NCBI GenBank assembly: GCA_032173965.1
Contig: CM063283.1
Location: 35,875,743 to 35,939,742, forward strand
Source: Sitta carolinensis
Taxonomy: Eukaryota; Chordata; Aves; Passeriformes; Sittidae
Reading direction: 5' to 3'
Length of the DNA stretch: 64,000 bases
Part shown: in pieces, positions 1-11,806 of the stretch
Position numbering within the stretch: position 1 is the stretch's first letter
Layout: every line of letters begins with the position of its first letter
Position numbers and translations under genes: made by a program
Notes under the pieces: generated by a model
What the model saw: only the letters and a program-made list of their open reading frames with translations
Database searches by the model: none
Told to the model about the DNA's origin: nothing

Positions 1-2229
1 GAAAAATACTCAGAGCACATATCACTTTTGAGCTGTGGATCAAGGAACTTGGGATCCAGCTGGAAGAAGCAGTGCTGCCGTACTTACTTTCACGATCATT
101 GGCAAGAATTATGCCAACTGCATTATGTGACGCTCTGCAAAAACACCTTTTCCCAAGCTGTCATCCAGCTGCAACTGCTTTATTCCAAACCCTGGTGTGT
201 TGCTACCAAGAGCATAACGTTCATTAAAAAGGCTCCTGTCACCACATTTTTAGTATTGCCCTGTAACACAGTATTTATTTGCAAGAATTTCCTGTGAGAA
301 TGTAGGTAGTAAAATGGACTGCACTCACTTGAAGTAATCTTCTCCAGGTTGGAGAAAACTGGTAGAAAACACTAAAATGATTTCCATACTGCATTAAACA
401 TGAAACCATATGAATGGGGGCATATATCACTATTGAGATGCTGGTCCTTTGTGTCTCTTCCCGTGTATTAGAAATAATTTGTCTGTGTCATCATGCAGGC
501 AAACTGTGTGTTTTTTTCTGTTTGACTGGACTGATATTCTGGAATGATGATATGCCTATTAGATGTATTAACTATATTGTGGTATCACTCTGTATCCTGA
601 CAGTGCTCAAAAGCAGTTTGCTTTGAGCCCTATAAAAACCAAAACAAATAACAATAAAAATCATAAAAGCTGAAATCTGAAATCCTGAAAAACCTCCAAG
701 GTGAACTTACACAGGTTTTAGTGGAAGATAAGAATAAGTGAAATGGAGGCAGTGAACTGGTCTGTAATACAGTTTACATAAATGTGAGTTACATAGAAAA
801 ACCTTGTATTACAGTGGCAGGTTTTCTGTAAAAATATGTATGTAAAACAGAGATAGATGCTTTATTATAGAATTAATATATGTAATATAAAAGATTGTTT
901 ATGTGCAAGGGAGAGATTCTTCATATTAAACTGTTGGTTTCCATTTTCAATGTGTCAGAATAACTGGAGGAAATTTGTGGTCTGCCTTTTAATAACCTGG
1001 AGCACAGCAATGCAGCCTTCTATGGGTAAAGTTATGGAATATAGAGCCAGGCCATCAGATACAAAATAGGGCAGCAGAGGACTACAAAGCATTTTTTTTC
1101 CTATTAGAGGTGCTGTCAGGACTTTGTTATAGACAACACTAAAGTTCTCAATGGAGATTCAGGTATCAGTGATACTCCATTGCTCCTGAGTTCACTTGAT
1201 CAAGGGAAAGTAAGACTTCCTTGTCTGTCTGTCTCTTTTAAAATAATTATGTATGTACCAACAAAGTTAATGCTCTATAAGGAAGGCTAAGCTTATAACT
1301 GAAAAGTAGTGCAATGAATTGTCCACATGGTTCCCAACATGAGATAATCCAGTCCAGTTTCCTCCTGCATCACAGAATGGGTCCATATGACTTCCACTAC
1401 CAAAATATTAATTGTTCCCCTCTCAGCCTGTCATGCAGACTCTTTATAATCAGTGGGGAGAGGCAGTCACACTGAGGGCAGTCCAGCTGTCCTACACTGC
1501 TGTTCTAGGATGAGATGAAATATCGTTTGAAGGCACTGGTCTGTCTTCAGTGTCTGAACAGGGAGAATATTTATGTCTCTGTATCCAAGCTAGATATACA
1601 AACATTAAAGATAAGTGATATGAAATTTTATTCTTAGTCATTCTAATACAGATCACACAAGTGAATAACACTTCACAAGAGTGTTTATATGAACTATCTT
1701 TACTATTACATTTAAAGAAAAGCCATCTGATATGAATTAAACAATCCCACTATTAGAACAATGCAAATGCTTTTCATTTAGTGTATAAAGTCTTCCTTTT
1801 TCTCCTAGGATTGAATCTGTTAAAAGTGAAGCATTTAGTTGTATTTTCAACTGGAATGGAGAAGAGAAGAGCATAACCTAAAATGTCAGAAGAGTAGAAG
1901 TTAATATTTGGAGGGACATATACTCTGCATTACACCCTTGGAATGTATTTCTCAAGACATCCAGCTGCCAAGAATAGCAAAGCAGTGATGCATGCTGGGG
2001 GAGATTTTGAATATATTTATTCTTTTATGCCTTTATGATATACAAAAATTATATAAGTTATATCACTTTGTGTTCTTTACTGCATTTTCAGCACTTTATG
2101 TCTAAGAAAGGGTAATATTAGTATAAAGAAATCAAGTGGGCAGGCTACTAACTGGGCCCCCCATTTCAGTTGGGCTCTCAGCCTGTCTTGTTCCTTAACA
2201 GGCTGCTCTTCAGAGGTCTGAGAGACATA
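1..2229. other. AT-rich non-coding DNA
   Basis: I see no gene, transposon end or simple repeat of note here. Open frames are 70 to 89 codons at most, match no protein I recognise and lack convincing splice sites. A perfect POU octamer (ATGCAAAT) lies at 1761-1768, but a single octamer is expected by chance at this scale. Confidence 0.6.
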
Positions 2230-2266
2230 ACTCCTATACATATATAGGAGTATACATACTCCTATA
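2230..2266. repeat. Three-arm palindrome with alternative hairpins
   Basis: Three 9-11 bp arms alternate in orientation. The first, actcctata (2230-2238), pairs with tataggagt (2243-2251). That middle arm, extended to 2253, also pairs perfectly over 11 bp with atactcctata (2256-2266) across a 2-base gap. The two hairpins share the middle arm and exclude each other. It is AT-rich and may simply be a local slippage product. No function is implied. Confidence 0.65.
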
Positions 2267-5210
2267 CTCAGAAATCCCACGTGAGTGCCTTGAAAAAATT
2301 GTCTGCTTCTTCAAACCGTTGGTTCCTGTTCTGACTTACCTTCTGAAGGAACAAAAGGCTTTGACTACAGATACAACCAGCGCCCCTAAATTGAACTTAG
2401 TTCCTATCGATGCCTTTTCTTTGTCATAGAAAATTGAGAGAGACATGGTTAAGGGATTTTTACCTTGGTATTTTAATAAGGATCCTTACCAAAGGTTCTG
2501 GCTCTCAATATTTTAAGACCAGGAAAAGGCATCACTTTGAGACAACTTTATATGTTCTTGTGTGATGTAAGGAAAATTCTTAACCAGAGGAATTTGTGTT
2601 AGAGCAGATGTGTGCCACAAGAAGAGACAAACTGGAGTAATTAAAGTTTAAATTCAGCATCTTATGGCCAGTGCTGTGGAGTAATTTCATTTCTGGCAGT
2701 CAAATGCTTTAATCGGTGTTTGTGTTTGTCTTCAGAATAATGTATACAGTATGGACTGGGAAGCATAATTGTCAAAATTATGAGTGACATAGACCAGTTT
2801 TAAATTACTAAAGACCTATTTTTATATTGAAGCATCTAATACACAAGCAATCAGAGTGAAACACAAAGGTATGCAGAGAAAAACCTAACATTTTTGTCTC
2901 AAACTGGGAAGGTATTTGTTGGTATAAGCATTTATATTTCAAACATTTCATTCTACTGGTCAATGATGCAACCTGTTCAGAGGTAGCCAATGGAAAGCAG
3001 AAGCATGTAAAGGATAGAATGGCCTTTGCACTATTTGTCCCAAGCTTCCTGCACATCTGCAGAGTAACTCAAAGGAGGCCGTTCACAGAGACTGTCATTT
3101 GGCCCTTTAGTATCTCGAGTACATTATCCCATGAGCCCTGCAATCCATGAAAGAAAAGTGAAGAACAAAAGGATCAGAGGAAGGGCTCACTGAGGTCTTG
3201 CTGGACATCAGAATCAATAAATCTTTACTATAAGCCTCAAGAACCTTGTGGAAACTTCAAAGCCCAGAGGAGCATTACTTTTTTTATGTTCACAAACAGC
3301 CTTTTGCAAGTGTGATACAGTCAGTACACCAATTACTAATGTAAACTTGGTGGCCTTTACCTAGAATTAGCTGTTCTTGTGTGGCACTGATACCTCATGC
3401 CCTTACAAGATAGCTGGTCTTTTTCCTCCACTTCTCCTGGAGTGAATCTGCCATTGGTTTGTTCGAAGGGGCTGCACATGTGCTTCTGATAACGTGAACA
3501 TTTTATGGGTGGTGTTACAAATCAAAGCTGGTCTTTAACTGGCATACTTAGGTATTGTTTCACCAAAAGCAGCTGGTAGCTATTACTTCTGCTCTATACC
3601 TAGTGTTGTGGTAAGGTGGGAATCTTATTTCCTTGGTTTTTGAGCATTTCAGTATATTATGTCAGTAGAGGGTTTGGATTTCCTTACAAAGACTAATGAG
3701 TTGCAAGTTGCAACTGATCACATTTCAGGATTCCTATTTCCCTTTTGTTTCTCATTTCTTTGTTTGTCAGAAAACTAATGTAGAAAGCAAGTTCAGAGGA
3801 AGGGGATACAGAGCAGAAATCATACTGTTATTCTTCAGTCTCAGCTAGGCAGAGAGAAAAATCAAGCTTCTTGAAGAATCCAAGTCCTTTCATGACTCAA
3901 GTATAATTAAAAACAAAAAAACCACCAACCCCCTCCTTGACCTTGCTTAACATTCCCAGATTCAGATTCTGCTTCCCTTACTAGCTTATGTGGTGGAAGC
4001 ACATGTTGGCAAGGGTGCCATTAATTACTTTAGCCTTCTGATAGTAGACACAGGATACTCATGGTCTTCAGACTCTGAGATTTTAAGCAGGCCAGCAGCT
4101 ATAGGGAGGACTAGGACGTGGGAGGATCAGTATAAGGGTAAAGTTCAGTAGTGCACAGCAGCAGAGGTGGTGCAGACAATGGAAAGATGAGTACAAATGA
4201 GTGCAGGGGAAGGATGCAGGGCACGCCTGCTGCTTCTTCAGTTTGACTGGAACAGAGGCTAAATTCTTGACTCTGCGAGATTCAGGAGCACATCTGAATC
4301 TCACTCTGGTTCATTAATAAAACCCCATTGTGGCCGCTGGGGAATTCTTTGAAAATGGGATTCGTTTGTTCAGTGCTAACCACAGTCCACAAAAAATCAT
4401 AGTTACAATAGCTGAAATTACCTCTGTTCATTTTAATTCTTCTTAATGTTTAGCTAGTGAAGTTCAGGATCGCCACCTCGGGCTGCAGTCTGTAGACATG
4501 TAACTCCCATGTCATTAAAGCCTCACTGAAGTTGCAGTGTTTAACAGATGCTGCTTCTTTAATTTCTGGACAAGTTTCTGAAGAGATTTTCCTTTTTTTA
4601 CAAAATCCTACACAGAGATAAGGAAAGTATATTGAGAGGTAGAAATATTTCTTCCAAAATAAAAATAAAATCTTACAGTCAGTGAAGCAGAAAGCATGCT
4701 TACTTTCCTGTCACCTCAAGGATGGAGATACCCATTGTTTGCTGAGTGCCACGGATGTAATAAACCAAATATGGTGGTGTATTTTTTTTCCCACTTGTTG
4801 AGGTGTTTTGCTGTGGTAAGGTTTGTGAAGTTTTGAATCATATCCCCAACCATAAACACTGCACTTAGACCTTTCAAAAATGCCATGGCAATACCTATGA
4901 GTATTTTTGTACCCATTTAATGAGTACCAAAAGCCTCACTTGTTGTTAATAGGACTTTATGAGTACCACATTGACCTCAGTCTTTCTTGGTGGACCATTC
5001 AGCTTAATAGCACTTCTCAAGCTGATCTAATTTGAAGTTGAGCCCCCAGGGGTAAGACCCATTTGACTTAATTTTAGAAGTCTGCTAACTCAATGTCAAA
5101 GTCCAAACTAGTCACCCTAAGCTTCCTAGCAGAGAAACAGGTAATTCCAGAGGATGATTTATCTGGCTTGATTCAGGATTAAATGAATCAGTATCTAGAG
5201 TTGTCTGGAT
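2267..5210. other. AT-rich non-coding DNA
   Basis: No gene, RNA or mobile element is recognisable. Minus-strand frames at 2808-3056, 4083-4304 and 4716-4916 are under 85 codons, composition-driven and unlike any family I know. Confidence 0.55.
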
Positions 5211-5272
5211 TTTTTGTTTTGTTTTGTTTTTTGGGTTTTTTTTGTTTGTTTGTTTGTTTGTTTGTTTTTTTT
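5211..5272 (+). repeat. (TTTG)n microsatellite in a T/G tract
   Basis: Six uninterrupted TTTG units run from 5241 to 5264. They are flanked by imperfect TTTTG units upstream and by an 8-T run to 5272. This is an ordinary tetranucleotide microsatellite and is likely length-polymorphic. Confidence 0.9.
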
Positions 5273-8200
5273 AGTTAACAAATAGTGGAAACACTTTAAA
5301 AACCCTTTAAGGTAAACTTGATCCCTTTTTAAAATAGGAAGATTTTCAGTGGCTTCTCCTTGTTAATGAGTTACCAATTTCTGCTCCATCAGGGCCATTA
5401 ACAAATCACTTTTTACCAATTATTTTTTGCAGAAAGGTGATTAAGTTTCTTAAAAACTTTAAACAATTTCTAGTGCTTACCTAAATTGTCCAGCCATAAA
5501 TTTCTTTTCAGGGAACCTAAGTACTCATTTGACATTCTGTAAAACTGAGGTGACAGAAACCTCCAGATATGAGTAATCAAAACATTTCGGGGGGGATGAT
5601 ATTAGAGGGAATAGATCTGTCACTGATAAATGAAAAAGTTTTAATAATCAAAGGTGTTTTTAGATCCTTTGCTCTCTGCTGGATGTTTCCATACCCTCGC
5701 CTTCTCTAAATGCTAGTAAATTGTTCATGTCACCAAGCTACACAGGATAAAATTTTTATGTGGGGAGAGGGAGAGAAGGATGAGCAATTCTTTACAGCTT
5801 TCTTTTTTAGACTGAATTTTCAGCTGTACTAGCCTGGCAAAGTCAACAACAGAAGGCTCTGGATGTCCAGCTGCACCCTATAAAGGTTAGAATATCTTCT
5901 TGCTTCCTGGGTTTAACAAATAGTTGCCAGGGACCAGATACCAAGAAGTAAGATGGTATATTGGTTCAGCTTTTAGTAATACTTGGATTCTAAATTAAAA
6001 TTCACTGGAATCAAAGGAAGAACTAGTGTTTCATAAATATTACCAGAATTTTATTTATTTTGATCACTTGCTATATTGTGCTAAAATAATATTTATATGA
6101 AAAGTAAAATAGCTGAGCATTTCAAAGCCTCCCTATTTCTCCAATTAAAATAACTTGAGGTATCTTAATTGTTTCCTTTTAATACCCTGTTTATAGTTGG
6201 TGAGAAAGAGGTATAGATAACAGTTAGCAGCCTTCTGCCCACAAACAGAAAAACTAATGATTCACACATGGTGGTTTAGGAAGTTCTTTATGCAAACATA
6301 GTTCCTAAAGTTTAGTTCGGATAGTAAGGATTTGCATTTTGCTGAAGAATGCCAGCTTTTTTTGTGCTATTCACTCTTATCCTTCTTACCTCTTACTCTA
6401 AATAAGATCATTAAGAAACACAGAAAAGCAGTAGCAAGAATTTTGTTATGGTGTTATAGGCAGTCTTACTATTCTTTTAGTGCCTTAGTACATTATCAAA
6501 GCATCTTTGATGCTTTGCAATACAATAGCAAAAAGAAGGAATAAAGGAGTCAAATCTTTTTAATGTTTTCTTCTGTATGCATAGTCATTTTCTAGCCCTT
6601 TAGAACAGAACTAACTTATCGAAAAGCAGATTAATTAATGCTTATGCAGCACTTTGAAGACTCAAAATACCTTACAATATACAAGTTCTGTTAACAAGAA
6701 ATTCGAACACATGCAATAATATGGGGATCTTCTGAGTTAAATACAGCACTGAAAATGACATGGCCTGATAGACAAAAATCAAAACCCGAATATGAAAACA
6801 TTGCTAAGTCCATAGGTGGTGCAGGTATTTTGTTATTTTAGTGTTGCAGGCTGAGCACTCTTTCTGCTTGAATTTCTCATAAGATGTAGTTACAAATAAT
6901 TAAGCTTTTCCTCTAGACCTAGGTGATAACTGGGTATCCATTATGGACAAATACAAATAATATATTTTTTCTCCCCTTACTCCCTCAAGAAGTGTTTGTC
7001 AATGGGCTGCTTGACTGCCTCTTATGTTTTTTTGCACTTACATGGCTCTGTATCTTGGTAACACTTGCACTGTTGAACCTCAGCTTAGAAGGAGTTAAAA
7101 ACACAGCAGCTTGACACAACCGTTAAGTAACCACACTTTCATGTTCTCAGAAAAGCAGAAATAGAGCTTAGTCATAGAATAAACCCTGCCATAGGATTAC
7201 ATTTCTACAAGACATCCAAGCCTGACGAATGGGTTTGTTGCCCTTTCTTGGCACTGGGGACATCTGTTTATGGAACTTCAGAACTCATCCTTACCATCAT
7301 GAAAAAATTGATTGTCTCTGTCCAAAGGTGGCAAAATTCCTTTTTTGTAATAAAACAAATAGCATTTTAACAAAATATCTTCAAATTACTTATGGGTGAA
7401 AAGAATTTTTAAATTTTATTTGTTTGTCTTTGAGATTCCTTCAGTGGAAATTCAGGCATAGCTGCATTTCTAGAATATTGTTTATTGTGTGATGCAATCT
7501 GGGAAAAATAATTCACTTGAAATTAAAGTATGAAGTATTCACCCACTACTCCCTTCCTTGACCAGTTTCCCATAGAATATAATAGATGATATCTTCCTAG
7601 TGATTGTATTTTATTTGATAGTTTTTACTATCAAACTTTGAGACTTCAAGAGAATAAATTAGAATAAAACACTCCATTGCATTTACAGGAAGTGAATGGT
7701 CTTTCCTAACACCTTTACTGGGCATTTCTAGTTCCCCACAGTATCAGCTGTCCAATGCACAGCTGGCTGAACTATTCCGTAGGGGCTGCCTTGTCAGTCC
7801 CAAAGACAACATAAAAAGGAGGGAGAAACAGTTTTCCAGGACAAGCCACCGGGAGGACAGACTTACTGCAGAGAGTTCCCAAGGGACATAGCCATTCTCC
7901 AACATTATCTTACATCTTTTCCAAGCTCTTTCCTAGGTTAAGATATGTTGACAGTATCTGAAATGCATTTGCACCACTCTCCCTCGCAAAGCACCTTCAG
8001 TGCCTACCAGCAGTCAGGAGTCTACCAATATATATTGCTTTGTGCTAGGTGTGCTGTAAGTGAATCCATAAAAAGGCTTCCTAAAGCAGATGTGCTTCCC
8101 TTTGTCTAGGTCTGGCTACCCATCTGCTTTTTCTCCCCCACTTAGAGAACAATGGTGATGGTAGGGTGATGATGGGGATGTGGAACAGGATGGTGGTTTC

Positions 8201-9105
8201 CTTAATCAGCCTTGTAACTCTAGTGATTGTGGGGTGTTCCTTCAGCTAAGCAGAGAAGGCAAAGGTCTGGTTGCATTGTCAGACTGTCAGAGATTTCTAA
8301 GCAATGGTAGTGGTGACATTGAGTATAAGCAGCTATTTTTGTCTTAAGACTGATTCAGCTGCACTGTGATACACCGACTCTGCATCCAGCCATCCCACCC
8401 CTCTTCTCCTCCTTTAGGCACTGAAGGGTTAGTTACAGTTGTCAGCTCTCTCCTATTTTCCTCTTTCCCTTGCCACCTCCCTTTAACTCTGAGGCAGCTC
8501 AGCCAAGCTTCATTCTCCCTAGTGTCACCTGCTGCCTGCCAATAGTGACAGGAGCTGATACCACTGCAGGCAGTGACAACCCTCTGTGTCAGGCAGAATC
8601 TCCTAATCAGAGCACACAGTCCTGTGCAGTGCAGCCATCTAATTGTTTACCTTCCATTTTTTTTCTGCCCTAGGAAGACAGCGCTCCAAAGAACAGACCA
8701 TCAATTGAAGCCCTCAAGCCCTGGAAACTTGCCATTTATATCCAACCTGACTACTGGTCCAGGGGCTGAGGAACAGCTGCTGAGAGAAGCAGGTTCTACA
8801 TGTCTGAGCTCTTAATCTCCCTTCCCTTTGTTCTCTAGTTTGTGGTTATTCTCTGACATAGCCTTAAAGTGCAGTGCTTAGTCTGAAAGGCTGATGTCAG
8901 TAACAGCAACAACAATACTTAGCAATAACCCATTGCATTTCTGGAGTGTTTTCTGCCTAAAGACTTAAAATGCCTTGAGAAAAATTGTATTGTCAGTATC
9001 CTTATTGTAGAGGTCAGATCACTGCAAAAGATATTAGATAATAGTTTCTCATCTGCTTTTTGTTCATTTCAACTATTCTGAAATAAGAAAAGAGTGTGTG
9101 TGAGA
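5273..9105. other. AT-rich non-coding DNA
   Basis: No gene or mobile element is recognised. It contains one perfect short palindrome (6497-6517, listed separately). The stretch 7940-8820 is somewhat less AT-rich than its surroundings and carries two overlapping frames of 67 and 80 codons that resemble no known protein. Confidence 0.55.
6497..6517. repeat. Perfect 9-bp-arm hairpin, TTT loop
   Basis: The arm caaagcatc (6497-6505) pairs exactly with gatgctttg (6509-6517) around a 3-base TTT loop. It is too short to be a microRNA precursor. It is recorded as a structural feature only. Confidence 0.6.
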
Positions 9106-9130
9106 GGGAGGGGAAGGGAGGAAGGGAGGG
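9106..9130 (+). other. G-quadruplex motif in a purine tract
   Basis: Guanine runs of three or more at 9106-9108, 9110-9113, 9116-9118, 9124-9126 and 9128-9130 are separated by 1-5 bases. This satisfies the usual G3+N1-7 quadruplex rule. It sits in a longer GGGA/GGAA purine tract that follows a short GT run at 9094-9101. Folding on the plus strand is plausible, but no nearby promoter or origin is visible. Confidence 0.6.
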
Positions 9131-11238
9131 AGGAGGAGTTCAGCCTTGTCTTCAGGTCTTCAGTCACAAGCAAAAGAAATGGAATAATACTGCATCAGGT
9201 AAATCAAGGTTTTAGTTGAAGTAATGCAAAAAAATGTTGATACACATAGACTAATGGTAAGGAATTCTTATCAAACTAACTCAATACATACTTTTTTTGT
9301 GATGCTAGAACTTTGTCTGCTGGAGGTAATTATATTTGCATTGTCTTCTCTGAGGTGTTTGATTTGATGGTATACAACCTTATAATTAAAAATGAAAACA
9401 AGAGAAAATCAGCACAATGGTAGTTAAGTAGAGTAAATGCTGAGTAATTATCATTTAAATATGTGAATGAGAAGTCATCACTAAGCAAGTTGCATACACA
9501 GGATCCTGAGTGGATCTGTTCTCAGGCTTTATAGTGCCTTTTATCAGCACAACATTTTAACTCTTGTGAAATGAACATTACTTCCTACTAATTACACCTG
9601 TGGCTGATCTGAAGATTAGAGAGCAGCTAATAGTGAAAGAGACAGATAGGTAAGATTGGGCTGTCTTAACTTACTGGCAAATTAACTGGAAGAAAAACAT
9701 TCTGTTTTTAATAGATGTGATTGTGATAACTTATATGTAAGAAAACAGAAGCAGACCACAATTATTAGATGGTACGAGGACGGTATGCAGCTGTCAGTTG
9801 GGAGATGGAGATGAAGACTAACTTGAATATTTAGGGCTGGACTGCCAAGTGGCCCAAAAGAATAAAAGTGGGGAAAGGTATCTAAATGAGAATACAGTCC
9901 ATGAGATTTCTAGAAAATCTGAAAATTATATTTATTTTATCTAAAGTAAATTATTTTATAAGTATATTTAAGAACTCATGCATACACATTCCCAAACACA
10001 GATGGATATGAGAAAATCAACAAAGTGAGGAAAAGTGGAAAAAGGTCAAACACACCTTTCAAATCTTGTTTTACATTCCATTTAAATTCTTAGTTAAACT
10101 CCTGAAATTATGAAGATTTCCCCCAGCCCCTCAGATATCTTTGACAATCATTTGTCTTAGAGTTGTTGAGATGCTCTAGTTAACATCTCTTTGGTTCTTT
10201 TATCACTATTAGAATACTCATACCAGTTCATTTGCAAATTCCTTAAAAAGACTGGTAATAAATCAAAAACAGACACAAGACAATAACACAAGAACTAGAA
10301 AACATATCCTATAGTGAAAGCCTCAAGGTCCTTAGTGATTTAACTTATTGAATGAAACTTAAGTTTTGATCAGCCCATATGTTACCAATCAAATGTTGAT
10401 CAACCAGAGCTGTTAATATAACTGTCTATAATACAGCAATGGAACATTTAGCTTATATCATTTACGTCTAGACAAGAGAAAAAATTAGTTTGTGGTGTAG
10501 TGCAAAGGATGGAATACACTACCAAGGGTTATGGGTAAATTTCCCAACTATGAGGATTTTTCAATCAGTATGAGATGGCATTCTAAAATGTGTGTTTTCT
10601 GTTTGATCTATAAGTCAGGCCTGAAATGGCAGTTAGTTTAACTGAAATTCTGTGAACTGAATATTAAAGGACTACCGTGTGTAATGGCATTTGAATACCA
10701 AAAAGACGGCCTAGGCCTTTGTTGCCCAAGTGGTTTCCAAACCTGAGTGAACATAAGTGAAGGTCGATTCCTTCGAGACACAACCAGACCCACAACAGGA
10801 CAGGCGGAGCTGGAACCCTGGTATACAGAACTGCAGTGTCTTTTCTTTGGTCCATTATATCTCAGCTGTACTTTTCCTGTCAGTGTTTCCTAATCTAAGG
10901 ACCTAAGGCAGCCTTATTTCAAATATTGTTGCCAACTACTGCAGTGGGAACTGAGCTGGGTATTGAAGCAACAAAAGGCAACTCCCATTTATGCCACATT
11001 TCTTCTTTCTTAATAAATGTTATGTCTCTTTATTGCACCTAGAATTTCAAACACCTGTCTCTCTCAGCTTTCCTAAGACTCTACAAACTATGTATAAAAA
11101 TAATAACCTCATAAAGCAAACACGAGATGAAGAAGTAGTAAAGAATTACAAAAATGAATGTCATAAAAAGTTAAACTAATCCCCTGAGCAGAAGAGGACT
11201 TCATTTTTCAAAAGTGTGTCTGACTACACTAAAGTATT
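9131..11238. other. AT-rich non-coding DNA
   Basis: No gene, RNA or mobile element is seen. The frames at 10664-10855 and 10991-11179 are about 60 codons, unrecognised and without supporting splice signals. Confidence 0.55.
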
Positions 11239-11306
11239 TGCAGTTTTAAATCCCTTCATGGCAGTCGCTTTGCCAACATACAATAAAGCTGCAATTTAAA
11301 ACTGCA
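11239..11306. repeat. 13-bp perfect inverted repeat around a 42-bp spacer
   Basis: The arm tgcagttttaaat (11239-11251) pairs exactly with atttaaaactgca (11294-11306). The spacer contains an AATAAA hexamer but no mature-microRNA-like arm. The surrounding sequence from about 11210 to 11440 has the TAAT/TTTAAA-rich, low-CpG look of vertebrate conserved non-coding elements, which cannot be confirmed without alignment. Confidence 0.5.
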
Positions 11307-11704
11307 TTAATCTTCTGCAAAAGACAGCAGAGAGCTTTCAGTGTGCTTTTAAAATCATCTTTTTTCTTGTAGTACCAGCTACTCCATGAGGGGGGAAAAC
11401 ATGCAATTAAAACTTTCAATTATCAGGATGAGGCCAATAAACCTTTTTTTCTCCCTCCTACCCCATTACAACTTCCCTTTTACCCTGGTGTCTGAAGGCA
11501 TACCTGCATACTTGTTCATCCTTCCCATTTCTTGAGCTATGTACTACATCTGAATGTCTTTCAGACCCAACATGGCTCTTCCCAGTCATGTCCCAGCTCA
11601 AGACCAGGAATGTCTCTGTCCACGTATCTCTTTTTAATCTCATAATAGATGTATCTCTGTTCAGTTTGTTTATGCCTTATTTTCTGTTTTCCTATGCCCT
11701 CAAT

Positions 11705-11806
11705 AATCTGGTCTGATGAAAGGTGTCCCTGCCCAAGGCATGGAGGCTGGAACTAGATGATCTTTAAGGTCCCTTCCAACCTAAGCCATTCTCTGATTCT
11801 ATGATC
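11705..11806 (+). mobile_element. CR1 LINE, 3'-terminal fragment
   Basis: The block contains the CR1 3' signature in order: 'ggtctgatgaaaggtgtccc', 'tgcccaaggcatgg', 'ggctggaactagatgatctt', 'taaggtcccttccaac', and an ATTCTATG-type tail near 11795-11806. CR1 copies are usually heavily 5'-truncated, and this one keeps only about 100 bp. It lies in plus orientation, is diverged and has no coding capacity left. Confidence 0.93.

Noticed and set aside
5211..5272. Repeated short units considered as a CRISPR-like array
   Set aside because: Plain tetranucleotide microsatellite with no spacers; the same applies at 40950-40990 and 44017-44047. The genome is a bird's.
7165..7215. 'agtcatagaataaaccc' as a possible CR1 end
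   Set aside because: Only one partial 8-mer match; the flanking CR1 blocks are missing. The same holds for isolated 'catagaat' strings at 7572 and 53191.
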